From Mactra quadrangularis (taxonomy: Eukaryota > Mollusca > Bivalvia > Venerida > Mactridae), in assembly GCA_025267735.1 (NCBI GenBank), contig CM046307.1, positions 47,659,395 through 47,723,394 of the forward strand: a stretch of 64,000 bases of DNA, in the 5' to 3' direction. Position 1 is the first letter of the stretch. Each line of letters opens with the position of its first letter. The notes beneath the pieces are model-generated. The model saw only the letters and a list, made by a program, of their open reading frames with translations. It was not told where the DNA came from and did no database searches. This document shows, one piece after another, positions 15,601 to 26,600 of the stretch. Made by a program: the position numbers and the translations under genes.

Positions 15601-17429
15601 CAATGTAGTCTGATTTAATCAGTAGAATTATGTATGTGCATCATCTTTTTTCACCTATGAGTGGGCAAGCCCAATGTCTAAAGTAGGTAAACATGCATTG
15701 CCTGTAATATGACCTGTACCTTCTACTTTTATTCCCCTATCATAGGTTCTGTAAAACATTTTCTCAAATTCAGAAATAGTTTTATTGGAATTTGCGTCTC
15801 TCTGAGGGTATCAATAGAGTGTGTACATGTATGTGCATTTTCTTGGCCGAGCCACTAATATTGCTGCAACTCACTTTTTTTATTGTGCAAACCCTGATGT
15901 TTTTGCCATATTGAGAAAAAATTGTGCCAATGTACGACAAAACCCTTACAATTGTTATGTCAATACTTATTAACTATAGTCAAACATGAACTAAACATTA
16001 TTTTGTTTTTCATTTTCAGCCTGATGCTTTATATTACTTTCCTACTGACAAAGATTATGTGACAGAATTACAAGAGAAAATACAATCTGTATTAAAGAAT
16101 AAAATTATGGATTGGAGAAGTCGTTATATCACACGATGGAATAGACATTGTACGCAAATCATGAGGAAAATGTTACCTGTGTAAGTATATGTGTTTCTTT
16201 TATACTTTATGGTAGAATTATGTGTTATTTGATGAAAATATACAATCAAAATATTAAATATTATATTTTAAATGTAGTAAAAAAATGAAATCAAAATGAT
16301 AGCATCTCAAAAGACATTTGATGTCATCTTTAAAAGCAAATGATGTCATCTCAAATGAAAAATGATGTCAAGAAATAAGTTGCATTATATTTGTGTAAAA
16401 TTTCTCATATAGAACTTAGTAAAAGCATGAAAGAAACTGAATATTTTTCAATATTTTGTCCATCATTTTTGTTGGATTGATTTTTATTTCAATTCGTGAG
16501 CTCAGATAATGATATATCCACTAGTGACAATGCCACTCTTGATAATATGTTTCCAATCTTGCCTCATGAGTTTTTGTTTGAATTTGTTTACAAAAACATA
16601 AATATATATTTTAGATTGGAGGAGAACTGTGGTAAATCAGTGGGTGAGCAACACTTACATGAGTTAGAACAATCATTTACTTCGTACAAGGTATTTATCT
16701 TTTATATATGAAATTGAAATCATATTTAAGTTAATTTTTAGCATGAAATCAATTTATTTTTGTGTAGAGGACGAAAAGCTCACATTTGTTTTTGAAGTAT
16801 GACGTTCATAACAGCCAGCTTGCACAGTCTAGATACATCGTTTCTTCACTGTGAGTTACTTGAAATTTGCTTTTTTTGGCTAGAAATTTTGTTCATCCTG
16901 CAGTAATTACCAGCGGATGAGTGGATTTGTCGAGCTCTGCAACATTTATTGCCTACACCAAATTAAAGAATTGTAGGCAATGTTGAAGTGGTCTCCTGTC
17001 TATCATTTTCATCCAGTACCTAAGTGACTGCTTTACAGTACAATACAATATACTTTATTAACTCAAATTACAAAAAAGTAACATATGAGTATATGACGAG
17101 CTATAGACAGGTTTGAATATATTGATATTAAGACTGTATTCAACAAGCCTACACATTTGGATTAATCCAATCTTCCATGTGGACCTCTGTACATTGTTGG
17201 TACATTGTTGGTATAATTATTTCATATTATATTATTTCAGGTATCAGGATTCCCCATCAATATGCCATTTACAGAGGTAGATCCTATTGTAGAGACAGTC
17301 TATTCTACTGGTGTACATGCCCAGGAATCTAGTGATGTAGAGTTTGCTCTAGCTGTATATGTACATCCTTATCCTAACTCTGTACTCTCTGTATGGGTAT
17401 ATGTAGCTTCATTGATGAGAATGAGGTAG
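631..17429 (+). CDS. CC2D2A: CC2D2A (coiled-coil and C2 domain protein 2A), C-terminal 13 exons
   Basis: Structural protein of the ciliary transition zone (MKS module of the gate). Exons read by eye: 631-867, 5242-5287, 7381-7398, 9808-9917, 10625-10721, 11102-11200, 12324-12497, 13573-13866, 14380-14628, 15181-15303, 16020-16180, 16615-16690, 17241-17429 (stop TAG 17427-17429). Each has AG/GT borders and all phases join, giving about 623 residues, the C-terminal 40% of a protein that is about 1,600 aa in vertebrates; the 5' part lies before the window. Seen: a C2 domain from about the exon at 9808 ([12 protein letters not shown]) to 12497, then the inactive transglutaminase-like region shared with CEP76 (exons 13573-15303, including [13 protein letters not shown]), then a conserved tail ([20 protein letters not shown]). 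Family recognition rests on remembered motifs; the exon chain itself is seen. The 18-nt exon at 7381 is the least certain. Introns hold MITEs and SINEs. Confidence 0.93.
1365..1532. mobile_element. Mariner-like MITE, TACAGTAAAGTT family (copy 1)
   Basis: Starts TACAGTAAAGTTTCAC and ends in the inverse of TAAAGTAAAATTTC; TA at both ends; 168 bp; related to 50826-51003. Inside a CC2D2A intron. Confidence 0.72.
1584..1819. mobile_element. MITE with about 45-nt inverted repeats
   Basis: Left arm 'ttctcaactgtcaaaacatg' then 'aataatttcacggtga'; right arm is its inverse (tcaccgtgaaattattcaag, ctttgacagttgagaa). ATAGTT occurs on both flanks and may be the target duplication. Confidence 0.82.
2303..2460. 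mobile_element. hAT-like MITE
   Basis: Starts CAGGGCTTGACATTAA and ends in the inverse of CAGGGCTCAACAATAA; 158 bp. Related to 32555-32787. Confidence 0.7.
2826..3092. repeat. Interspersed repeat, copy 1 of a 250-bp family
   Basis: Shares long stretches with the inverse of 28093-28335, for example 'aacaattgcgttaaagtttt', 'gataacataccatgtgatga' and 'ctctacctggctttattatg'. Type unknown. Confidence 0.8.
4093..4556. mobile_element. Mariner-like MITE, TACAGTGCC family (copy 1)
   Basis: Starts TACAATGCCCTCCAAAAG and ends in the inverse of TACAGTGCCAACCAAAAG. Its interior (4216-4420) resembles 6160-6345. Confidence 0.8.
4795..4925 (-). mobile_element. SINE of the 'ccttgagcaagaaa' family (minus)
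   Basis: 'ggaacaactgtgggtaaatt', 'tcttgctcaaggaaat' and 'cagtgcccctaagtg' followed by a degraded head ending 'gagctattgctcct'. Confidence 0.68.
5648..5885. mobile_element. MITE, GGYGCTTTTCAC family (copy 1)
   Basis: Inverted termini GGTGCTTTTCACAAAAATTC, about 24 nt, 238 bp, with a subterminal palindrome (ttacgaaaaaaatcttcgtaa). Same family as 43573-43813. Confidence 0.85.
6160..6345. repeat. Repeat related to the interior of the MITE at 4093
   Basis: 'gtgtacaaagaacaatagga', 'ttgtttgtaccgcctgtgca' and 'aggtctattt' recur at 4270-4415. The termini are not recognisable. Confidence 0.65.
7381..7398 (+). other. CC2D2A: Candidate 18-nt microexon of CC2D2A
   Basis: Six codons (ENTIEG) lie between a good acceptor (atgtttacag) and a consensus donor (gtaagt). 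Flanking exons 5242-5287 and 9808-9917 are in phase 0 here, so the chain stays open with or without it. It may be an alternatively used microexon or a chance AG/GT pair. Confidence 0.5.
8035..8170 (-). mobile_element. SINE fragment of the 'ccttgagcaagaaa' family
   Basis: 'catttcttgctcaaagaaa' followed by 'tttgaaccttggtcaac' (B-box-like on the minus strand). Confidence 0.5.
8171..8478. mobile_element. Mariner-like MITE, TACAGTGCC family (copy 2)
   Basis: Starts TATAGTGCCCTCCTAAAG and ends in the inverse of TACAGTCCCTCTTAAGTC; TA ends; 308 bp. It abuts the SINE fragment to its left. Confidence 0.75.
9474..9660 (-). mobile_element. SINE of the 'ccttgagcaagaaa' family (minus)
   Basis: 'ctttctcaagaaaattagta', 'gtgcccctagcaggttttg' and 'aggacctcttaatcacaaag', with a degraded head near 9640. 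Confidence 0.6.
11340..11965. repeat. Interspersed repeat with about 162-nt internal tandem units
   Basis: 'actatcaaagatattcaact' with 'caaacttgga' recurs at about 11460, 11620 and 11785, each followed by 'cttccacctta', 'cataaccctggctcc' or parts of these. Begins 'agctcaacttttcaaag' and ends 'ggacagctcttgtag'. Open frames here are repeat-derived. Confidence 0.8.
11980..12140 (+). mobile_element. Possible LINE C-terminal remnant
   Basis: Shifted frames give GHVM, then [21 protein letters not shown], like the end of RT-containing ORFs (GHV-R-P...RKTW). Too short and broken to be sure. Confidence 0.3.
13135..13380. repeat. Interspersed repeat
   Basis: 'ttattataccctctaaaaac', 'ggagtgtatatagaagtcag' and 'gagttatggccctttgat'. 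From memory, such blocks recur in bivalve genomes. Followed by a LINE-tail-like 'gtaaagactttattttaaga' (to about 13460), a relative of 17043-17175 and 25235-25322. Confidence 0.45.
14100..14290 (+). mobile_element. tRNA-derived SINE with 'ttgttccactccac' body (plus)
   Basis: A-box-like 'atgagagcagtggtaggatg' and B-box 'gggttcgaatcccac', then 'ctacagttgttccactcc'. Inside the CC2D2A intron before exon 14380. Confidence 0.75.
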
Positions 17430-17440
17430 AATGGGAACAT

Positions 17441-17675
17441 TGCTGATGAAAGTAGGACTGTAACTGATGAAATATAGATGATTATTATGAAGCCATTGCT
17501 GATGAGAACTGTATTAGAGATAGGTGATTGTGTAGTTGCTGATGACAGTAAAATGACAATTCTAGAAGGTTGCTGATGAAATAGTGATAATAAAACCATT
17601 GCTGATATTAGCTATATAGGTAGATATTGTGTTAGTTGCTGATGACAAGAAAATGATTTGAAAGAAGCTGATGAC
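17441..17675 (+). repeat. Degenerate TGCTGATGA repeat in the CC2D2A 3' UTR
   Basis: TGCTGATGA or a close variant recurs at about 17441, 17461, 17498, 17537, 17571, 17600, 17637 and 17666, spaced 20-39 nt. The intervening sequence is only weakly similar (gttgctgatgacagtaaaat against gttgctgatgacaagaaaat), so this is an old minisatellite or an iterated motif. Confidence 0.75.
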
Positions 17676-18195
17676 GGTTTAGAGTGTTATTTGATGAGCA
17701 TTTACAATGAAAATATTAAGTTTTATATTACCATTGTTAACAACTCATTTTTCACTTGGTAATCACTGATAACTGCTTACTACATTTTTATAATATATTA
17801 GTGTATCCTTCCAGAACAACAAATGGTATAATTTCATTATTCTTTCCTCCAATCATGTTGTAAAAATATTAAGAATGGATGAAGGGCCAACAACTCTTTA
17901 TACTTGGTTGCTTCCTTCAAATTTTAGTTGTCCAGAGAATGACCTCATCAGTCAACTAGAAATTTTGATTGCCATGGTTAATAGCTTATCTAAGACACTG
18001 AATAGTGATTGATATGAAGTGTCTATATTTCATGGAAGATATTATACCGTCCTAGAAGTGAAGATCTGTGATATGTATATTAAATGATTTTAGTTTTGAA
18101 CACGTCATAGTTTATTGTATAATAATATTAGATTTTAATATCATGTTTTATATTAACTGTAGATATTGTATTTATTTCTCTTAAATTATTGGATA

Positions 18196-18201
18196 AATAA
18201 A
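18196..18201 (+). terminator. Likely polyadenylation signal of CC2D2A
   Basis: Canonical AATAAA within ggataaataaatatat, about 770 nt after the stop. An alternative signal is at 17589-17594. No cleavage-site data. Confidence 0.45.
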
Positions 18202-18215
18202 TATATTTATAATTA

Positions 18216-19119
18216 TACTGGATTTTGTTATTATTTAGTCTTCATTTTACATAGCTGGATCTACATGTATATATTTATGAGAACTGGTTTAAAACCCATA
18301 AGAACTATTTATACTGGGTTTAACGCTGTGTCAACACAAGTTTTTAGGTTATTTTACAGCATCCAGCGCACCTAACCTACCTTTCCTGGAGCCTTGTCTA
18401 TATCAGTACTCACCTACCCTTCCACAAGGCCAGAAACTTCTCCATATATCTTATTGATGAAGGAAAATTGCCATCATAGTCAAATTTTCATGGAAGGGTA
18501 TAACCTCCTCAGGTGGGATTTGCACCCATACCCTCTTCAAGACACTATCAAAATCCAAGGCATCTACCAACTGCGCTACCTACCCAGGTTTTGCCCCTCT
18601 AAGTACAAACTTTGGCATTCATTGCAACTTGACTCACATGAATATATTAGGGAGTACATGGCATTATTGTAAACCAATGTGATGTATGGAAAATGTACAA
18701 TGATTTATTAATTAGCTGATCTGACACCTCTGCCATTTTACTTCACTACATACGTAATTTGAGGATAATGAATATTTAACTGAGAGCATGACATTATAGA
18801 ACATTGGTTTCTTGTATTTCACATCGGCTGTCAATGTTTTTTATAAGTAAATGTACAGCAGCCACCTGCTTGATAAATTTTTCTGAGCATTTCTATATCA
18901 TACCTAGTTTACCCTTCAACAAGGAGCTGACAACTTCTCTAGAGAAAGTAAAAGCAACATTAAATAGACTTTCAGAGAAGGTAAAACCTGGCATGACTAT
19001 GACCAAAAATCAAATCTAGGATATTTGGATTTTGAATCCAGCACTTAGTCCTGGCTGTGAACACATCCATGAATATGAGCCTGTGTTAGTCATGATAGAT
19101 AATAAGACAAATATATATG
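18216..19119. other. Intergenic space between convergent CC2D2A and DMAP1
   Basis: About 0.9 kb, a third of it a tRNA-derived SINE (18296-18595). No coding exon seen. The two flanking genes meet tail to tail. Confidence 0.6.
18296..18595 (-). mobile_element. SINE ('tacccttcc' family), minus
   Basis: 'cagcatccagcgcacctaac', 'actcacctacccttccacaa', 'ggccagaaacttctccatat' and a tRNA-like head on the minus strand near 18505-18590. Confidence 0.8.
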
Positions 19120-20624
19120 TTCATCACATTTTATTGTACATTTAAATACTAGTCACAATAAACTAGTATTTTAGTATCAGATTTATGTATGATTATTTAC
19201 AAATTAATGAAATATTTGATGTAATAATGAGACACCTAACTATCATAACAACATCCAGCTAAGAACAGAATCAAAGGTTTTAACTTGAGAACTAACTTAC
19301 TGCTCATAATGCATTTTTTTCTTTTTTTTTTAAATGCAAATCAGGAACCATTTAAGAGAAATGTTAATTATTTGGAACATGTATTCAAATATTTTCTATA
19401 CTATTATTAATGAGTGGTTACGTTTATGTCACAGCAGTTGCCTTTAATTAACAGGGAAGGGCAAAATTACCTACTAGCCTGACAATATGAAATAAGTAAT
19501 TTTAACAAGCCAAAATTAAGCTTCACGATAGAAGGTTATGGCAATGACTAAGTAATTAAATAGATAAGGCTAGATAAGAAACCAAGATTAGAGCATGGGG
19601 TCCATTCAATATTTAAATTATAGTTCTAAGTAATTAATAATGAGTTGTTAGTATTGTGTTGTTAAAATAATACAGCTTGAAGAACTAACCTGACTGTAGA
19701 GCAAAGAAGTAATTCTCAAGTTTTATAACCTTGGACTAAGATCATCATACAACAAAAGACAAAAACTTTATATACATTATACAACAACAATAATCAATCG
19801 ATAATACATTCATATTTACAGAAATATCACTCACAAAAATCTTACTTTCTTAATTCATAATATGGACTGACACATACTTTCTTACAGTTGAAGCATTTCA
19901 GTTAAGTAGGTTACTTGTTCTCCTACTTTTTGTTCACCAAGCAGCAAGGTGCTATTGGGTGTGAACACATTTTCTAAGTTTGTCTTTACTATGAGATAAG
20001 TACTATGTAAGTAATATGAGCACACACAAACATGATTTTAATGAAAGTAAACAGCAGTCATACAACAACTTTACCATTGAGGTATATTTGTTACACAAAT
20101 AGTCATCCAACATGAATACAGCTTCACATTTGTCAGTAGAGCTTTAATTCTGCTTGGCTTGGTACTCAAGTTCATGATTCCATAACAAGAAGCTAACATA
20201 CTAAGTATGACTGGTAAACCATCAGTTTGAACAACTAACATAGCACACTTGATAGAGACACTAGACTACATATACTTGTAGAATTGAACACATTAGAACC
20301 TTTAGATTGCCATTTTGGTCCAAGAAAACTCAGTACTATCCTAAGGTCACTTGCCAATGTCAAACTATGTAAACATCAGTATGAAGGTCGAATGTCAAGG
20401 CCGTACTGCATTAATGTAACCATGAAGGTCAAGTGTCAAGGTTAGACAGTAAAACCACCATCAGGAAGGTCGGTCAATGTAAACACCAGCATGAAGATCA
20501 CATGTCAATGTCAAACTATGTTTTCACCATCGTGAAGGTCACCCTGTATGACTATCTTGAAGGTCATACACCAAGGTCATACAATATAAACACTATAATA
20601 CAACACAATGAGATGTCATCAACA
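19120..20624 (-). other. DMAP1: DMAP1 3' untranslated region
   Basis: Downstream of the DMAP1 stop on the minus strand. A canonical AATAAA (minus) is at 19130-19135, giving a 3' UTR of about 1.5 kb if used. The part next to the stop holds an iterated AGGTCA-type repeat. No other gene is evident. Confidence 0.5.
20338..20610. repeat. Iterated AAGGTCA repeat in the DMAP1 3' UTR
   Basis: GAAGGTC, CAAGGTCA or close variants occur about ten times in 270 nt on the plus strand (for example 'atgaaggtcgaatgtcaagg', 'catgaaggtcaagtgtcaag', 'cgtgaaggtcacc', 'caccaaggtcatac'), with stretches such as 'atgtaaacaccagcatgaag' also repeating. It is a degenerate tandem array. In the DMAP1 mRNA the repeat would read TGACCTT. 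Confidence 0.75.
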
Positions 20625-23600
20625 TCATACTCTGTTTTTCATTTTCTTTAGTAAATGTGCTGTAGTAGATTCTAATGCAGCTTTTCTTTTTCTCTGAAAT
20701 AAAATATTAACAAACATTGTAATTAACCAACAAAAACTTAATGGTAGAGATGGTCCTAGATTGCTTGCCCAGGTTCAAGAGTGTAAACAAACTCACAGAA
20801 GTTTATTTGCATGACATATCCTCAGACCATCCTTAAGTTAAATATGATTTGATTTAGTGAACACAAGAACCCATACATAATCTATTATCAAACTCATCTG
20901 AGATTTTATTGATATGAATAAAGCTACTGACAAAGTTTGATGAAAATTGAAGCAAATATGTGACCTCAAGCGTGTTCAGAAAGTGTTGCCTGACAAGAGA
21001 CAAATGGTATTCAATGATCATAAAATCTTAAGTAAGCTAACAACCAGAAGGCTTAATATCTAGAATATTGAAATCGAAACAATGAAGTTAATCAGACAAA
21101 TCTAAAATGATTGACATGAGAAGTATTGTCTAAGGAAACTTTAGACTGTACAGCATACTACAGTCATGTACTTACATTAGGTGTCAAACTTCCACCTACT
21201 ACATCTATGGCATCTCTACTGTGATCATCTTCACTTTGTCCTATATCTAATAATGGATCAGGATTCTCTGGTAAAGGTACATCAGGTGTCTGTGGAATAT
21301 ATAGAGAGAGATAGATAAGATTTACAACAGTTTAGTACAACTAGGAGTGTGAAAATGTATCAGAAATAACAGTCAAAAATACAAACCTTCCACAAAGACA
21401 CAGAGAAAAGAGGTTGATGTTTTAGATTTTTAAACTTTTGTTAAAAAAATTGCGCCACAACAAATAATGAAAACAAGAACCTACTGGATTTCCACCTTGG
21501 AACTGACAATTGCAAAACAATTTCCACAGGGTGTTTAAACCAGGTTCTAGGGTGCACCAACCTCAACAGAAACACACAATAAGAAATTGTCTTAGTGCAA
21601 GAGGTAGATATAGAATATTTATTCATTTTGCACTAAGAAACAGTTTTTTATCACGAATAGAATTCAGAAATAGCCACAAATGACAACATTTATGGTATTA
21701 GATTAACAAGCTGGGTCAAAATTACTAAGCTTTAAGTTTTTCAGCTTTAAGATGCTTTAAACAAAAACAAGCCAAAAGTAGATACCACAAGCTCTGTCCA
21801 TGTAAGATACAACGCAGGTAAAACATATAAAAACAACTCACCTTTCCAGGGTTAACAGTTTCATATTGATGTTTCAGTGTTTCTAATTCATAATCACATG
21901 TAGCTAATGCTAGTTTTAATTCATATAACAATACTATATCTTGTCTTAATTCATTAAAATGAGTTGTTATCTCTTCTGTTGGCATTGGATTATATTCTAG
22001 AAATAAAACAGAGAAATATTGTCTTAGGATTGAACTAACAACATACCGAGTAGACCCTCAGCCACGTTGTCATATAAATAGCATCTTTTTATGTTGATCA
22101 TCTTGGCAAGAGTAAGTACTTGTTGTTCACAGGAGCAATATTTCATAATTAAACCATTGAGTATTCAAATCTATGTAAAGAGCAAATCCCAGAAGTTAAA
22201 TTTTTCAAGAATTATTCCAGAAGAATTCAAGTGAATCATATCAACCTGCCATCTTCTGTCATAAAAGAAACAATAAAATTACTATATATTTATATGTTAT
22301 ATACCTATTCCTAATTCTTCTAGAACTTGTTCTATGGCCTTTGTTTTCTTCTGTCCTAATGATGCTGGTAATTTCATCTACAATATAAAAAAATTGTCAT
22401 TTATAGATACAATTCATTATTATCATCATTATCCATATCATTAACATTATCAATATCATCATCATTATCATATTCTTCATTACAGGCTGTCAACCAACTA
22501 CTGATAAAAATATAGGAATTTATATAGGAATTTTGTTTTCAAAATATAGGAACTTTTAGAGAAAACCAAGTAGAAATATAGGAACTTTTGAGCGGTATTC
22601 CTATACATTAAGGTCCTCTTACGTAGACTATCTTTGCTCATAGACTGAATAAGTACATGTTTTGAATAATTACAAGCTTCGATTACCGGTGTATAACTTC
22701 AAATGACTTAACAAAAACAAATGAAGAACAAAACTACATGTACCTCTAAATGAAATAATTAAGATCTACAACATATCTTGGAATTAATGCATTTTTTGTG
22801 TTTTAAAGACAAAAAAGAAATAGTAAAATTTAAAAGAAAATGGTTTGACAATTTTATTGTGTCTCCAATCCCTCTATGTTAATGACTTCATTGTTTAAAG
22901 ACAGGTTTTATAAAAATCGGGTATGGAAAATGAATATACAAATGTATTTTGGTATCTGTAATATGGGCTTTAAATCTATATTGAAACTCTTCCATCATTT
23001 GATCTGATACAAGCAGAAACCTGCTGTTTAATACAGCAGCTGGTGTAGCCTTTTCTGATCCACAGAGCTGATGATCAGAGTGTATCAACTGGTAATGCAT
23101 CATACATTCATAACAAACTGAATGAAAGATTCATGATAGTTACTCATCAAACTAACTAAAAGAGGACTTCAAATTTTCTCAACTTTTTTATTAGTGACCC
23201 CAAAGGGAAGATGTTTAAATAATCAGTGTAGTCCAGAATACCCCTAGATGACGCTACCAAAAAAATCTACTTGCTCTGGGTCACATGGTTTCAGACAGGA
23301 TTATTTTAACAATTTTTCTTTGTTAAGTTTGTGAATCCTGTCAATTTTGCTCTCACTTTTTGAACATTGTAGATGATGCATGCCTTACATGAAAGTTGTA
23401 AATATAATCAGAAACTCAGAAAATGTTTTTTCAGACTTCTATAAGTAATTCTATATGAAAATTAATACTCCTGAATAGAGAGGTTAAATTTGGCATCAAA
23501 TGTGTGATTTGAGTGATCTATATATGCATGCCAAATATGGAGGTTCTTGACATGGTTACAGGAGATATTTTTAACTGTTTAACTATAGTAATAACTACAA

Positions 23601-26600
23601 TGTACTACGTGTATATACATTGAGAAAGAAAAAATACACCCGCATAGAACTAGTTTAAAAAATTAAACATGAGGCTAAAATTTGTCACTCAAAATCATTT
23701 AAGGGGAATACTTGGCAATGTTTCAGATCTACTATACAATTTCTAGCCCTGCAAGTAATGAAAAACACATTCATTGATTTATTTCCTTTCAATAACTATG
23801 TAACTTAATTTCTGACGAAATACAATGAGTGGAAGGATGCATGCCTACAGATTGAGAGATCTACTGATAAACACACCAGTGGTACCGTTAATTAACTACA
23901 AGTAGAGTAGGATATTATGATATACCCTTGCAATTGTTTAACTCCACCAAAGTGAAGTATAATTTAGCAATGTATTTTATAGGTTGCAGTGAATGGGTAA
24001 TAAGTGACATGGACTACCAAATACAAATAGGTTGAACAGAACACTTTGAAAATTGAACAAGGAACATTTCTTAATTTTTCAAGAGGGGTTATTGAAGAGT
24101 AATATATGTAGCAAAGTGTTAGGGCAACTTGAATACTGACACTTGACAGCCACCTACCAGAACAACTCATCGTAGGCACTTACATTATTCAACTTATAGA
24201 CAGTATAAGAGGAAACAGATACAAAATACTCAATTATTTAAAAGGAAAAAAAATTAAACATACTCGACATGTTCAAATTAGAACGAATTCTAAAAATATA
24301 GGAACGATGGACAAAATATAGTATAAATATAGGAAATATAGGACACTTTTGAAAATATAGGAATGAAACCCAAAATATAGGAATAATATAGGAATATAGG
24401 AACTGGTTGACAGCCTGTCATTATCACCATCATAATCATCATCATCGTTATCATATTTATCACCATCAACATCATTATCAATGTCTTTATAATCAAGGAG
24501 TATAAGAGAAAATCAACAATAGGAATGTTTATTCTTCTTAAGTTGGTTTTAATGAAGGTTAACACATAAGGTCAAAGGCAAAATTTTGCTTAATAAATCA
24601 CAACAGAACAGAACAGAACAAACCTTTATTTTCTAAAATTGTGAAACATAATAAGTCATAAGTAAATTGACTATAATGTAAGAATGTTACTGAACAAACA
24701 AACTGTTATATCAACTAACCTTTTGACTTCTAACATATACACCCGGTTGTTTAAAATCTGGAAATTTAATTCCTGTAGTCTCTGGTGTTTGCTGAAATAT
24801 TCAATAGTAGACATTAGTAGGGTAATAGGAGGAAAAAAAGTGAAGTAAACGTAGGGCCTGAACCCATGAATTTATGCCTGCTTGTCCGACTCTCTTCCAA
24901 CTGAGTCAATCCGACTCTCTTCCAACTGAGTCAATTCGACAAATGAAATTGACTCTTTAGAAAACTAAGTTTTTACATTAAGTTACAATTCAAAAATAAT
25001 TAAAAGCTTACTGTTGCTCATTCACTTATTTATTTATATATATCACATTCTAGTCCCCTTCCTGGTCCTCCAGTATTAAGCAGTAAAGATAAAGTTTCTT
25101 ACACAAGAAAACAACAAGATATGTTTTGAGTGCAATTTGAACACACTCAGATCTAGCTGTCAAATGCTTTCCAGTCACCCAGCCAACCCTACCCCTATAC
25201 ACAATACACATAGTCATGTTTGAAAAATATCGAACCAAATAATAATTATAATAAAGACTTTATTTATAGAGGCAACATACATAGTAAGGCAAAGCTCGAT
25301 CTTCCCTGAGAGCCTCTTTAAACCAAGATGTAGGATGTATATCTATTGTACATACCACTGAAGTTTCTTTAATTTTTTGTTGTTGTTGGAATTTTTTATT
25401 AGTTTTCTTTTTATCAGCTTTACGACTATCAATGTTACTATCAGCAGCTGTAATCAACTTTTGTAAATCTTGTGTTTTCTTTTCTCTTTCTTTCTTACGT
25501 AATTCTATTTTCTTTAATTCTTCTATCAACTTTTCTTCCTCTTCAACCTGTGTTAATGAAGGACAAAATAGACATACAGTGTCATCCATAATTACCTGTA
25601 CACTTATGTAAATGTGTGAATACTTAAAAATCAAACACATTTATTTATATACATGAACATGCATTAACAACTACAATTACTTCCCTTTCAAATGTTACAA
25701 TACAATCTATCATAATTATTCTAATATGTAAAAACATTGGACGACACTGTATGATAGACATTATCAATAATGGTTTTAGATAGATTTGATATCATGGAGT
25801 GAATTTAGAAAATATTTTCAAAACAGGTGTATCCATGATTAAAATACCAAATTCAGGGCTCATGATTTTCAACAAAAATTATTTAATTTAATACTAATGA
25901 ACATCCTGTTTTTCTGTGTTACTATGATATCATTTTGACATTTTATTTTTTTCACTATAATGAAAAACATTATATATTTTAATCAAATGACATTGAATGT
26001 CATCTAAGAACTTGAAACAAATGTTTTATTCAAATTGTGCCTGAAGACATTTAATTTTTAAACTTAATCAGGGCTGTCAATGTGAAATTTTGAAAGCATC
26101 TCTTAGATATTAAGGCAGGACAATATGAGTTTTTTACTCTTTCATGAACGATAAACTGTCCAAAAAGACAACCACGTATCTTAAATATAAGATGTAGACA
26201 GTATAAAAAATATGTTTGGTGTAAAAAAAACCTAAGTTTATAGATTTCCAATTTACCTGTTCTGTAGTTCTATCAAATAATTTAACAAGTTGAGATTTTC
26301 TTTTTCTTTCATGGTCAGCATCAAATGCTCTAATCTTAGGTTCTGTACCATGTGGTGCTCGTACCTGAATAATAAAGTATAATGTATATCATTCATTGAT
26401 GTTAATGTAGTTCTTAGAACAGATTAAAACATAAAAAATAATACCGGGGTAAGTACAATGATCAGTCTCAGAGAAGGGGCCTTTTGGCCCCATGGATGCC
26501 AAAAGTAAGAGGGGCCAAGTATATGAATCAAGGCTGTCAATTAAAAGCAGAAATATACAAAATTTATACATCATAAATGAAGATAACAGCTTTTTAGCAA

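Larger units (their letters stand above)
17430..18215 (+). other. CC2D2A: CC2D2A 3' untranslated region
   Basis: AT-rich sequence after the stop codon with no further open frame. Possible polyadenylation signals AATAAA are at 17589-17594 and 18196-18201; the second is followed by a T-rich stretch and then a SINE, so it is the likelier end. The proximal 240 nt carry a degenerate repeat (separate entry). Confidence 0.55.

Noticed and set aside
17441..17675. Tandem C/D-box snoRNA cluster
   Set aside because: TGATGA lacks the preceding purine and no terminal stems or separate D boxes at proper spacing were seen.
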